Shown piece by piece: positions 24,286 through 32,886 of a stretch of 64,000 nucleotides of DNA. Numbering within the stretch: position 1 is the stretch's first letter; the number at the start of each line of letters is the position of its first letter. Made by a program: the position numbers and the translations under genes. The notes beneath the pieces were generated by a model, which was not told the origin of the DNA, ran no database searches, and saw only the letters and a program-made list of their open reading frames with translations. Source of the stretch: DASUPK01 sp963736305 (GTDB taxonomy: Bacteria > Actinomycetota > Thermoleophilia > Solirubrobacterales > 70-9); the NCBI GenBank assembly GCA_963736305.1, contig CAVTOD010000011.1, positions 47,973 to 111,972 on the forward strand, read 5' to 3'.

Positions 24286-24689
24286 GGCAGCAGCAGGTCG
24301 TTCCGGCCGGACGGCCGCTCGGGGCCTACGGTGAAGTTGAAGGGCCGCAGGGCGATGCCGTTGACGCTCGCCTCGTAGTTCCCGGTCTTCAGGTCGACCT
24401 TCAAGGTGTCGGCGTCTCCCGGTCCGATCTCGTTGCCGTCGGCGCTGACCGGGCCGTGAATCGCCAGGCTCCCCGTCTTGTTCGTGAGGTTGGCGACGGT
24501 GAGGTTGACCAGGCCGGCGCCGAACTCCTTGGGTGAGACGACGACGCCGGCGGGCGCGATCTTCACGCTGACCTCCGCCGGGACCGGCGGGCGGGGGTCG
24601 TTGTTGAAGTCGTTGCGGCCACAACCGGCGACGACAAGCGCGACCAACAACGTGGCCAAGAGCAGCGCTCTGCCCCTCCTCCGCAGCAT
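24282..24689 (-). CDS. putative lipoprotein
   Basis: 135 residues. Signal peptide MLRRRGRALLLATLLVALVVAGC with lipobox VAGC, so the mature protein begins at a lipidated Cys near residue 23. The rest is beta-rich with an NLTVANLTNKTGSLAIHG segment, similar in style to cupredoxin-like or immunoglobulin-like folds, but without copper ligands. TAGATT stands 9 bases before the ATG. Confidence 0.8.
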   Translation of the reverse strand: MLRRRGRALLLATLLVALVVAGCGRNDFNNDPRPPVPAEVSVKIAPAGVVVSPKEFGAGLVNLTVANLTNKTGSLAIHGPVSADGNEIGPGDADTLKVDLKTGNYEASVNGIALRPFNFTVGPERPSGRNDLLLP

Positions 24690-24735
24690 GCGCCGAGGAA
24701 TCTAGCCGAACCGAGGGACAGGCCGCTGCAGTGGC

Positions 24736-25695
24736 TCAGGCGCCGAAGGGAAGCTCGACCACCTCGGCGGTGGTGGAGCCCGCACCGACGGTGAGCTGCT
24801 CGCCTATCTCCGCCTCGCGCCGGACGATCGCCAGCGCGATCGCGCCGTGAGCGGGGGAGAGGCAGGCCGTCCCGATCGTGCCCACGTCCCGGTCACCCAG
24901 GCGGAGCTGATCGCCGGGGGCCGCGGGGCCGCTCAGACGAAGACCCCTGAGCGCGCGGTTCGGCTTGCCGCGGTAGTGGAGGCGGGCGACCGGCTCCTGG
25001 CCGATGTAGCAGCCCTTCTCGAAGTTGACGGCGCGCTCGACGATGCCGGCCTCCGCCGGCATGTGCTCGGCGCTCATCTCGAGCCCCAATCTGGGTCTGC
25101 CGGACTCCACGCGGATGACCTCTGCGGCGTCGTCGCTCACCTGCACCGCGCCGGCCGCGGCCAGGGCGCTCTCAATGGCCGGCGCGTCCTCGGTCCTGAC
25201 GATCAGGTCGATGCCGAGGTCGGTGGCGACGCCGAGCACGTCGGTTCCGTCCCACTGGCGAAAGCGCTGGGCGTGCTCGGGGCCGAGCCCCTCGAAGCCG
25301 GAGAGCTCGCCGGAGCGGGGGCCGATCACTGAGACGACGGCCCAGTGCTCGGTGACGTCCTCGATTTCGACCTCCCTGCCGATGCTGTACATCCGCAGGT
25401 GCCTGAGCACGCCCTCCGCCGAGCCGGGTTCGAGGTCCAGCCAGAGGCCCCCGTTCTCGAGGTGCAAGACCCGCATGTCGGCCTCGAGGTGGCCCTTGCG
25501 GTTGAGCAGCGCTGCGTAGCAGCCCTGCTCGGGCTCGAGCCCCTCGATGTCGTTGGTCAGCTGTCCCTGCAGGTACTCGGCGGCGTCGGGGCCCTTGACC
25601 AGGAGGACAGCCCGCTCGCGGACGAGGAACCCTGCCTCCTCGCGGAGGGCCCTGTACTGCCCGTCCAGCTCCACCTGCGCAGCGGCCTCGGTCAC
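24736..25695 (-). CDS. ygfZ: folate-binding protein YgfZ (GcvT-like)
   Basis: 319 residues. The YgfZ signature KGCYIGQE occurs near residue 229, with the tetrahydrofolate-binding GcvT-like fold around it (LQGQLTNDI, GLEMSAEHMPAEAGI). YgfZ uses folate in the assembly or repair of certain Fe-S proteins. GTG start, TACAAT 6 bases upstream, no Shine-Dalgarno. Divergent from mntR; the metal operator lies between. Confidence 0.93.
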   Translation of the reverse strand: MTEAAAQVELDGQYRALREEAGFLVRERAVLLVKGPDAAEYLQGQLTNDIEGLEPEQGCYAALLNRKGHLEADMRVLHLENGGLWLDLEPGSAEGVLRHLRMYSIGREVEIEDVTEHWAVVSVIGPRSGELSGFEGLGPEHAQRFRQWDGTDVLGVATDLGIDLIVRTEDAPAIESALAAAGAVQVSDDAAEVIRVESGRPRLGLEMSAEHMPAEAGIVERAVNFEKGCYIGQEPVARLHYRGKPNRALRGLRLSGPAAPGDQLRLGDRDVGTIGTACLSPAHGAIALAIVRREAEIGEQLTVGAGSTTAEVVELPFGA

Positions 25696-25750
25696 GGGCC
25701 GATTGTAGGTCTCGGCCGGATCCGGCCTCCTGGGCTGGGCGCAAGGGAAA

Positions 25751-25772
25751 GAAGTTAGTTATGCCTAACTTC
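25751..25772. promoter_or_regulatory. DtxR/MntR-type operator
   Basis: GAAGTTAG-TTATGC-CTAACTTC has perfect 8-bp arms and resembles the TTAGG..CCTAA-type boxes bound by DtxR, IdeR and MntR. It lies just in front of a DtxR-family gene that shares an operon with an NRAMP transporter, so manganese- or iron-dependent self-repression is very likely. Confidence 0.8.
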
Positions 25773-25801
25773 CGAATTCGTATGTGCTTCAATGCCGGAC
25801 G

Positions 25802-26506
25802 ATGGCGGCCCAGGCCCACAACGCGCATCGGAAGCGCCGGACCAACGAGGGCGCCGAGAACTACGCGAAGGCCATCTACGAGCTGCAGGCGCGCGAGCCG
25901 GATGGGGTGGGAACGACCGCCGTGGCGCAACGCCTCGGGGTGACGCCGGCGTCCGCATCCGGAATGCTCCGGCGCCTCGCCGACGAGGGAGTCGTCGAGT
26001 ACGCGCCCTATCGGGGAGCTCGCCTGACGCCCGACGGCGAGCGCATCGCGCTGGAGGTGATCCGCCACCACCGCCTCATCGAGCTCTTTCTTGCCGAGGT
26101 CCTCGGGATGCCTTGGGACCGGGTGCACGAGGAGGCGGAGGTCCTGGAGCACCACATCTCCGAGGAGCTGGAGGAGCTGATCGCGGCGAAGCTCGGCGAG
26201 CCGGCGCTCGATCCGCATGGCGACCCCATCCCGGATCGAGACCTGTCGATCAGCGCCGAAGACTCCGTTCCGCTCCTGGAGCTCGACCCGGGCGAGGAAT
26301 GTGTCTTCACCCGCGTTTCCGACAGTGACGCCTCGATGCTCCGCTATCTCGCCGAACGCGAGATCCAGCCTGGCGCGGCAATCACCGTCAAGGGCAGGGA
26401 GCCCTTCGGCGGCCCGGTGATGATCGAGATCGCGGGACGCACCCATCCGCTCGGGCCGGAGCTGGCGGCGAGCATGAGGGTGCGTCAGAGGACGGCGAGC
26501 CAATGA
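25802..26506 (+). CDS. mntR: DtxR/MntR family metal-dependent repressor
   Basis: 234 residues. N-terminal winged helix (ENYAKAIYELQ, TTAVAQRLGVTPASASGMLRRLADEGVV), the metal-binding and dimer domain with HHRLIELFLAEVLGMPWDRVHEEAEVLEHHIS, and a C-terminal SH3-like FeoA domain (about 150-230). This is the long IdeR-like layout. Cysteine is absent from the metal segment. Start ATG at 25802; GTG at 25784 is possible. The transporter ATG overlaps its stop (ATGA), and the operator is upstream, so manganese control of mntH is inferred. Confidence 0.92.
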   Translation: MAAQAHNAHRKRRTNEGAENYAKAIYELQAREPDGVGTTAVAQRLGVTPASASGMLRRLADEGVVEYAPYRGARLTPDGERIALEVIRHHRLIELFLAEVLGMPWDRVHEEAEVLEHHISEELEELIAAKLGEPALDPHGDPIPDRDLSISAEDSVPLLELDPGEECVFTRVSDSDASMLRYLAEREIQPGAAITVKGREPFGGPVMIEIAGRTHPLGPELAASMRVRQRTASQ

Positions 26507-27903
26507 GCGAGCAGGAGCTCTCGGCAGGCGAGGAGGACGTTGGGCTTGTAGAGCCCGTGCCGGGCGAGCTTTCGGCGCCGCCGGAGCCGGGGGGCGGCCT
26601 GGGCGGCTTCGAGGACGTTCTCCCCGAGGACGTCCTCCCCGGAGAGGCGGCCGTCAACCGGGCGGCGCGGCGATCGCTCGACGGCCATTCCCGTGGCCTG
26701 ATGCGGGTCTGGCCGTTCCTCGGCCCGGCCTTCATCGCCGCCGTCGCCTACATCGACCCGGGTAACTTCGCCACGAACATCGCGGGTGGTGCGAAGTTCG
26801 GCTACCTGCTGCTCTGGGTGGTCCTCGGGGCGAATCTGATCGCGATGGTGGTGCAGACCCAATCGGCGAAGCTCGGGATCGCCACGGGCAAGAACCTGGC
26901 CGAGGCCTGCCGTGACACGTTCTCCCGCCGGACCTCGATCGGGCTCTGGCTCCAGGCCGAGGTCGTTGCGGCGGCCTGCGACATCGCGGAGGTGGTCGGC
27001 GCCGCCCTGGGTCTCAACCTGCTCTTCGGAATCCCGCTGTTCCCGGCGGGCCTCCTGGCCGGTGTGGGCGCCTTTGCGATCCTCGGGCTCCAGCAGAAGG
27101 GCTTTCGCCGGCTCGAGGCGGGCATCGTGGTGATGGTCGGCGTGGTCGTGCTGGCCTTCGCCTTCGAGGTCTTCGAGTCGCATCCGGACGGCGGACAGGT
27201 TGCGCTGCACCTGTTCAAGCCCGGGTTCGCCGGTACCGAGAGCGTCCTGCTCGCCACCGGGATCATCGGCGCGACGGTGATGCCGCACGTGATCTATCTG
27301 CACTCGGCCCTGACGCAGCGCCGGATCGTCGGTCGCGACGAGAGCGAGAAGCGGCAGATTCTGCGGTTCGAGCGGGTCGACGTGGTGATCGCAATGGCAC
27401 TCGCAGGCGCCGTGAACCTCTCGATGATGATCATGGCCGCCGCGCTCTTCAATGGCAGCGGGCTGGCTGGGATCGACACCATCGACGGTGCCTTCGACGG
27501 CCTCAAGCAGCTGGTCTCGCCCGGCGCGGCAACGATCTTCGGCATCGCGCTGCTGGCATCCGGCTACGCCTCATCCTCGGTCGGGACTATGTCCGGCCAG
27601 GTGGTGATGCAGGGGTTCATCCGGCGCCGGATCCCGATCTTCCTGCGTCGGGCGATCACCCTGGCGCCGGCGCTGGTCGTGCTCGCGATCGGCATCGACC
27701 CGACCGACGCGCTGGTCGGCAGCCAGGTCGTCCTGAGCTTCGGGATCCCGTTCGCGCTCGTCCCGCTGGTGATGCTCACCCGCAGGCCCGACCTGATGGG
27801 CGGGCTCGCAAACCCGCGCTGGCTGACCGCCATCGCCTCGGTGCTCTCCGCCCTGATCATCGCCCTCAACGTCTTCCTGCTCGAGCAGGTCTTCATCGGA
27901 TAG
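26503..27903 (+). CDS. mntH: NRAMP family manganese/divalent metal transporter
   Basis: 466 residues with about 11 membrane helices. DPGN at 85-88 in helix 1 and MPH at 260-262 in helix 6 are the metal-binding motifs of proton-coupled Mn2+/Fe2+ importers. An acidic 65-residue cytoplasmic N-terminus precedes helix 1, longer than in most MntH. The gene overlaps mntR by 4 bp and must be co-translated. Helices 1-11 are intact. Confidence 0.93.
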   Translation: MSEQELSAGEEDVGLVEPVPGELSAPPEPGGGLGGFEDVLPEDVLPGEAAVNRAARRSLDGHSRGLMRVWPFLGPAFIAAVAYIDPGNFATNIAGGAKFGYLLLWVVLGANLIAMVVQTQSAKLGIATGKNLAEACRDTFSRRTSIGLWLQAEVVAAACDIAEVVGAALGLNLLFGIPLFPAGLLAGVGAFAILGLQQKGFRRLEAGIVVMVGVVVLAFAFEVFESHPDGGQVALHLFKPGFAGTESVLLATGIIGATVMPHVIYLHSALTQRRIVGRDESEKRQILRFERVDVVIAMALAGAVNLSMMIMAAALFNGSGLAGIDTIDGAFDGLKQLVSPGAATIFGIALLASGYASSSVGTMSGQVVMQGFIRRRIPIFLRRAITLAPALVVLAIGIDPTDALVGSQVVLSFGIPFALVPLVMLTRRPDLMGGLANPRWLTAIASVLSALIIALNVFLLEQVFIG

Positions 27904-27945
27904 CGGCCACAAGGCCGCTCCACTTTGGAGCGAAGGGCAAAGCCC
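27903..27945 (+). terminator. three tandem short hairpins after mntH
   Basis: GCGGCC-ACAA-GGCCGC, CGCTCCA-CTT-TGGAGCG and GGGC-AAA-GCCC follow one another directly after the stop. The first two share bases 27916-27918, so they cannot form fully together. Likely the mntH terminator; a REP-like element is an alternative. Nothing else is seen up to 28000. Confidence 0.55.
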
Positions 27946-28016
27946 GAAGCGACTTGTATTAGGCGGTTGCACGTGGCCGCGACTGATGGCGAAGCCGTCC
28001 CCGATACCCTGCCCAA

Positions 28017-28379
28017 ATGGCGCTGGCACAGGACTTCGAGGCGGTCATCGACACCCTTCCGGACGACTGGACGGACCTCGAGCTCGATCTGCGCATCGCC
28101 GACGAGACGCGCTACGTGGACGCCGCGGTGATTCTGTCGCTGATCAACGCGCAGCCCTACTCGCGTGCCGACTGGCACTGGAGAATCAACGTGGCGCACC
28201 GGTTCGGACATGCCGCCGCCGCTGAGACCGTCCTCGGAGCACTCAGCAAGCTCGACCGGGAGGGGATCACGGGCGAGATGCGGGTGCGCGACGCGCAGGA
28301 GGGACGCGCCGAGGTCGTGCAGATGTGGGGCCGCCCGGAGAGCGTCCGGCGTGACTTCCGGCGCCGCCGCAGCCTCTAG
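28017..28379 (+). CDS. conserved-looking hypothetical protein
   Basis: 120 residues, not recognised. Mixed helix and strand (DLELDLRIADETRYVDAAVILSLINAQPYS, then HRFGHAAAAETVLGALSKLDREGITGEMRV), basic C-terminus. TACCCT lies 6 bases before the ATG, pointing to a leaderless mRNA. Its stop abuts that of the GGDEF-EAL gene (TAGCTA). Confidence 0.7.
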   Translation: MALAQDFEAVIDTLPDDWTDLELDLRIADETRYVDAAVILSLINAQPYSRADWHWRINVAHRFGHAAAAETVLGALSKLDREGITGEMRVRDAQEGRAEVVQMWGRPESVRRDFRRRRSL

Positions 28380-30371
28380 CTAGACGAACCGCTCCCGGTC
28401 GGGGACCCGGAAGAAGGACTGGATGACCGAGGCCAGCTGGTTGGCGATGATGCGGGCCCGGTTCATCTCGGTTCGGGTCCACGGGCGCTCCTCCTGGCAC
28501 ATCGCCTCGACGATGCCGAGGCTCTCACCGCGGTGGACGACAGGAACGATCAGCATAGTCCGGTAGCCGAGCGAGAACATCAGCTCGACCTCCCGGTGGT
28601 CGCCCCGCGGGTCACCCACCATCACCTGCGCGGACTCCTGGCGCTCGAGCACCCGGCGGGTCGTCGCGTACTCCTCCACGGAGAAGAACTCCTCCTCCGG
28701 CTGATTCCCGCTCTCGGCGAGTGTCTCGACCACTCCCATGTCCTGGTGCCAGTGGGAGAGGGCGACCTTGTCGGCGTGGAGCTCCCCGGCGATCAGGTCG
28801 AGGGCGCTGTTCAGATCGGATCGGGTCCGGGCGTTCGCCAGGCGGGCGCTCAGGTGCTCCAGCCGACGGTCGCCGGCGGAGATCGTCGGGGTGTTGCCCC
28901 CGGGCGTCGAGACGAGAGCCTTCGCGAGCGCGCTCCGGCAAGTTTCGGCCGCGGGAGGGGAGACCTGGCTCCACGGCGGTGCAGGGCGCCCGATTGCATA
29001 CCCCTGTCCCCAGGGCACGTCGAGGTTGGCGAGAACCTCGATGTCGTCGTGATTCTCGATTCCCTCCGCGCAGACCGTGGCGCCGACGCGACGGGCGAAG
29101 CGAACAAGCGATTCGACCAGGGCCATCCGCACCGGGTCGGAGTGGATCGCTCGCGTCAGCTCGAGGTCGAGCTTGACGATGTCGGGGCGGACCCACATGA
29201 CCTGCTTCAGTCCGGCGTACCCGGCTCCGGCATCGTCGATGGCGATCCTCGCACCTCGCTCCCGGAGCTGAGCCAGAGAGTTCGCGAGCAGGCTGTCGCC
29301 GACGTAGACCTCGTGCTCGGTTAGCTCGATGACGACGTCGGAGAGGTCGTCCGGCAAGACGCTCTTCACCACTTCGGTGGACAGAGCCGAGGGGCTGACG
29401 TTGACGGCGAGGTGCGTCCCCGGCGCACGGCCGATCGCCTCGAACGCCGCCTTGATTGCCGCCGCCTCGAGCTGCGGGCCCAGGCCGCATGCGTTGGCCT
29501 GTGCGAACCAGGTCGATGGGGGGCGCTCAGGCGCGTCTGGGAAGCGGGCCAGGGCCTCGTAGCCGATCAGCCGGCCGGTGGTGAGGGAGGCGACGGGCTG
29601 GAAGAGGGGCTGGATCGCGCGCTCGGTGAGGATGCGCTCGATCTCCGAGCGCTGAGGCGCATCGCCGCTCAGACGCACATGATCGGGATCGAAGCGCCGG
29701 GTCCTGGCCTTGCCCGATCGCTTCGCCCAGTAGAGCGCACCCTCGGCGAGCTGGACCAGCGCGCCGGCGTTGTCCGCGTCAACCGGGTAGATGGCGACGC
29801 CGGCCGAGCAGGTGAGCTCGGATCCCGCGGGTGAGAGATGGGCGACGGCCGTCCGCATCCGCTCGGCGATCTCCTGTGCGGCCTCGGGGCCCGTGCCGGG
29901 CAGGATCAGGGCGAACTCCTCGCCGCCCGTTCGAGCGGCGATGTCCCCGCGCCGGACCGACTTGCGCAGCTGGGAGCTCACACCCTGCAGCACGCTGTCC
30001 CCGAAGGGATGGCCGTGCATGTCGTTGACGGCCTTGAAGTCGTCGATGTCGAGGGCGACCAGGGCGACCGATTCGTGCTTCGCTGCCGCGCGCTGCAACT
30101 CGCCGCGAAGCGCCTGTTGGAAGCCGCGGTGATTGATCAGGCCCGTGAGCGTGTCCGTCGCGGCGAGGTCGCGGAGCTCCGCCTGCTGGCGGTAGAGCAT
30201 CAGCGTGAGGCCGAGCGTGAGCAGCATCCCGACCGCGCTGACGATCGCGAGCTCGATTTCGCCACGTGAGATCGCCGGGCCGAAGATCGCGCCCCAGAGC
30301 AGGGAGAAGCCGATGGCAGCCCAAGGCACCATCCGGCGATAGGAATGCCGGGGTTGGGGAAATCGCCCCAC
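28380..30371 (-). CDS. membrane-anchored GGDEF-EAL-GAF cyclic-di-GMP protein
   Basis: 663 residues. Two membrane helices (about 15-60), GGDEF domain with active-site GGEEF at 149-153 and RxxD inhibitory site at 140-143, EAL domain with EAL at 272-274, NVSP, ELTEHE, IDDAGAGYAGLK (usual DDFGTGYSS, altered) and AEGIEN, and a C-terminal GAF domain (about 515-655). Both cyclase and phosphodiesterase motifs look largely intact, so it may switch between the two, tuned by GAF. Start GTG 30371; ATG 30332 is possible. Confidence 0.9.
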   Translation of the reverse strand: MGRFPQPRHSYRRMVPWAAIGFSLLWGAIFGPAISRGEIELAIVSAVGMLLTLGLTLMLYRQQAELRDLAATDTLTGLINHRGFQQALRGELQRAAAKHESVALVALDIDDFKAVNDMHGHPFGDSVLQGVSSQLRKSVRRGDIAARTGGEEFALILPGTGPEAAQEIAERMRTAVAHLSPAGSELTCSAGVAIYPVDADNAGALVQLAEGALYWAKRSGKARTRRFDPDHVRLSGDAPQRSEIERILTERAIQPLFQPVASLTTGRLIGYEALARFPDAPERPPSTWFAQANACGLGPQLEAAAIKAAFEAIGRAPGTHLAVNVSPSALSTEVVKSVLPDDLSDVVIELTEHEVYVGDSLLANSLAQLRERGARIAIDDAGAGYAGLKQVMWVRPDIVKLDLELTRAIHSDPVRMALVESLVRFARRVGATVCAEGIENHDDIEVLANLDVPWGQGYAIGRPAPPWSQVSPPAAETCRSALAKALVSTPGGNTPTISAGDRRLEHLSARLANARTRSDLNSALDLIAGELHADKVALSHWHQDMGVVETLAESGNQPEEEFFSVEEYATTRRVLERQESAQVMVGDPRGDHREVELMFSLGYRTMLIVPVVHRGESLGIVEAMCQEERPWTRTEMNRARIIANQLASVIQSFFRVPDRERFV

Positions 30372-30472
30372 GGCAGCAAGTATCGGAACGCACGTCCTGG
30401 GCTATATCCCTCATTTTTGGTCAAATGGCCAGCTTGGACGCATGACTCCGACGCCTCCACAGACCTGAATCG

Positions 30473-30790
30473 ATGGCCCGGATCGCCGCCCTGGTGCAGG
30501 ATCTGATGCTCGGCAGCCGCGTGCGGACATCGCTCGAGGCAAGCGGGCACGAGGTGCAGCAGGACACCGAGCTCCCGGACGAGCTCGATGGGATCGATCT
30601 CGTCGTAGCCGATCTCGACCTGGTGCCGCCGGAGCGCCTCGGCGAGCTGGGCGTCCCGGTGATCGGCTTCTACCAGCACACGGACGTGCAGACGAAAACC
30701 CGCGCCGAAGAGGCCGGTTTGGCGATGGCCGTGCCGCGAAGCCGGATGGTCAGGGAGCTACCCGACCTCGTGGAGCAGACACTCAGCTGA
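30473..30790 (+). CDS. small receiver-like (CheY-fold) protein
   Basis: 105 residues with the alternating helix/strand pattern of a response-regulator receiver. VVADLDL would place an Asp near the phosphorylation site, but the N-terminal acidic pair is replaced (ALVQD) and the conserved Lys is not obvious, so it may be a pseudo-receiver. Divergent from the cyclic-di-GMP gene; a partnership is possible but unproven. Confidence 0.7.
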   Translation: MARIAALVQDLMLGSRVRTSLEASGHEVQQDTELPDELDGIDLVVADLDLVPPERLGELGVPVIGFYQHTDVQTKTRAEEAGLAMAVPRSRMVRELPDLVEQTLS

Positions 30791-30840
30791 AGTTGGCGGG
30801 TTCCTCACCCATACGGTGAGAAACTCGCCAAGTGGCGTCT

Positions 30841-31872
30841 TCAGTCGCCCAAACGCGACCGCGCCAGAACGGCTACGGGCAGCGGCGAACCGGCTTGCAC
30901 GCGGGAAGCGTCGCCGGCGGCGATCAGGTCATTCGTTCGTGCCCAGCCAGCCAGGCTGCGCGTCGACCGGAGAAAGCGCGGAGCTGGGCACCGGCTCCTG
31001 TGGGCCGCTTCGGCACGGAGCGAAGGCATGTCGGCGGCCAGGAGCGCATCGAATTGCCGCTCTTCGTCGCGGCGTCGAGCCCATCACTGAGCCGAGTAGG
31101 TCGTCGAGCGCCGACTGCGGGTCGTGGTTGAGGGGGTCGGAATAGGCGCGGCTGTAGTGCCTGATCGAGCGCGCCATCGGGGGCGAGTCCAAGTCGTCCG
31201 GATGACGTGGCGACCACCAGCTCCGGGTAGCATGGAGCGCCGAAAGCGTCAACCCGGAACTCCCGGATCGGGACGCCCTGCTGCTGGAGTTCCACGCCCT
31301 CCGCGTTCCAGAACGCCGTGGCGGCGTCGACCTTTCCAGCTGCCAGGTCGGCAACGGCGTTGAAGCCGATCGTCACGCGATGGACGATCGAGGGATCGAC
31401 TCCGCCAGAACGCAAGACGGTGTCGAGCACCGCGTCGTCGGACGGAACTCCGGTGACGCCGATCGTTTTGCCCACCAGGTCGGCGGGTGTCCGGATCTCG
31501 TTCGGATCTCGCGGCGATCACCGAGGCCAGCGGCCGCTGCACGATCGCGGCGAACGCGACTATGTTCAGGCCCCGCTCGCGCGCGATGGCGAAGTCGTTG
31601 ATGTCCATCACCGCGAAGTCGGCGCGGCCCGTCTCGAGCAGCTTGGCGCTGTCGGCGCGTGCTCGAGGGCTCCCGGATCGTGAGGTCGATCCCCAGTCGT
31701 TGAACGTACCGCTGGCCTGCGCGGCGTAGATGCCCGAGTGCACTGCGTTCGGCTGGAAGTCGAGGACCAGGGTCGCGCCACTTGGCGCGCCCGGTTCAGC
31801 GCCGCCCCCTCCGCAGCCCGCGAGGGCAGTACCGAGGAGCGCGGCCGCCAGCAGCGCGGCGACTCGTCTCAT
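30841..31872 (-). pseudogene. ABC transporter substrate-binding protein (NMT1/THI5-like), multiply frameshifted
   Basis: The gene starts as a lipoprotein (MRRVAALLAAALLGTALAGC) and continues with LDFQPNAVHSGIYAAQ and LLETGRADFAVMDINDFAIARERGLNIV, typical of periplasmic-type binding proteins for pyrimidine or nitrate/taurine-like ligands. Homology then jumps frame at about 31690, back near 31640, again near 31490 (GKTIGVTGVPSDDAVLDTVL), and again near 31200 (PQSALDDLLGSV). At least four shifts are needed, so it is either decayed or the sequence is poor here. No permease or ATPase gene is adjacent. Confidence 0.8.
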
Positions 31873-32009
31873 CCGGAGCGGACCCTATCCCTAAGCCGCG
31901 TATAAAGGTTTGGCCGGGGTCTCGACGCGGCCGCAAATGCGGTTAGACTGCGCGCCGCTCCACACCGGTGGGGCATTTTATTTCGGCAGCTACGAGGAGG
32001 TCACTTCAA

Positions 32010-32843
32010 GTGCAAGATCGAGGTCTAGCGGCGTACATCGCTGAGCTGGTCGGGACGCTGCTCCTGGTCTTCTTCATCACGAGCGTCGTTGTGCTCTATG
32101 TGGCCACCGGCCAGAACTCGCAGTTCGGTTCGGACTTCGCGGTCGTCGGGCTCACCCACTTCCTCCTGCTGTTCTCGCTGATCATCAGCATCGGCGTGGC
32201 GAGCGGCGGGCACTTCAACCCGGCGGTGACCGCGGCCTTCATCGCGATCCGCCGAATCGACCCGATCGATGGCCTCGTCTACATCCTCGCTCAGCTCTCG
32301 GGCGGCGTGCTCGGCGCGCTGCTGACCAAGGCATTTCTTCTCGACGAGGGCCGTGCCTCCGACTACGGGACCCCGAAGGTCAGCGCGCTGCTGGCCGGCG
32401 GTTTCCAGGGGGGGATCGTGGAGGCCATCGGTGCCTTCGTCCTGGTGCTCACCGTGCTCGCGGTTGCCCTCAACCCCGAAACCCGCCGCTGGGCCGCGCT
32501 CGCCATCGGTGGCGCGCTCGGCATGGCGGTGATGGTCCTCGGACCGCTGACCGGCGGCTCGTTCAACCCGGCGCGCTGGTTCGGCCCGGCGCTCGTCGGA
32601 AACCACTTCACCGACGCGCTGGCGTACATCATCGGCCCGATCGTCGGCGGCCTGCTCGCCGCTGCCGTCTACAAGTTCATCATCGAGCCCTCCAGCGGCC
32701 CGGTGCAGGAGATGGCGGACAGGGTCGCGCCGCGCGGACCGGCCCCGCCCGCGGGGGAGTCTCCGCAGCTGCGGCAGGAGCGTGGCCCGGGACCGGGTGG
32801 CCCACCGCCGTCGTCGCCCCCGGGCGGCATCGCCGGCTCCTAG
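32010..32843 (+). CDS. MIP family channel (aquaporin/glycerol facilitator)
   Basis: 277 residues with six membrane helices and both half-helix motifs: HFNPAVTA (first NPA) and SFNPARWF (second NPA with the pore Arg). A 40-residue Pro/Gly-rich cytoplasmic tail follows. Aquaporin rather than glycerol channel is favoured by the short loop E, but this is not certain. GTG 32010 is chosen because AGGAGG lies 9 bases upstream. A small dyad CCGCA-AA-TGCGG sits at 31931-31942. Confidence 0.9.
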   Translation: MQDRGLAAYIAELVGTLLLVFFITSVVVLYVATGQNSQFGSDFAVVGLTHFLLLFSLIISIGVASGGHFNPAVTAAFIAIRRIDPIDGLVYILAQLSGGVLGALLTKAFLLDEGRASDYGTPKVSALLAGGFQGGIVEAIGAFVLVLTVLAVALNPETRRWAALAIGGALGMAVMVLGPLTGGSFNPARWFGPALVGNHFTDALAYIIGPIVGGLLAAAVYKFIIEPSSGPVQEMADRVAPRGPAPPAGESPQLRQERGPGPGGPPPSSPPGGIAGS

Positions 32844-32886
32844 TCACAGCAGGCCAACAGACCCACTTCGCTAGGTTGACCCTGCC

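Noticed and set aside
24046..24624. Long minus-strand frame across the small gene and the lipoprotein
   Set aside because: It is the reverse-frame shadow of the lipoprotein gene; composition is Arg-rich as expected for shadows.
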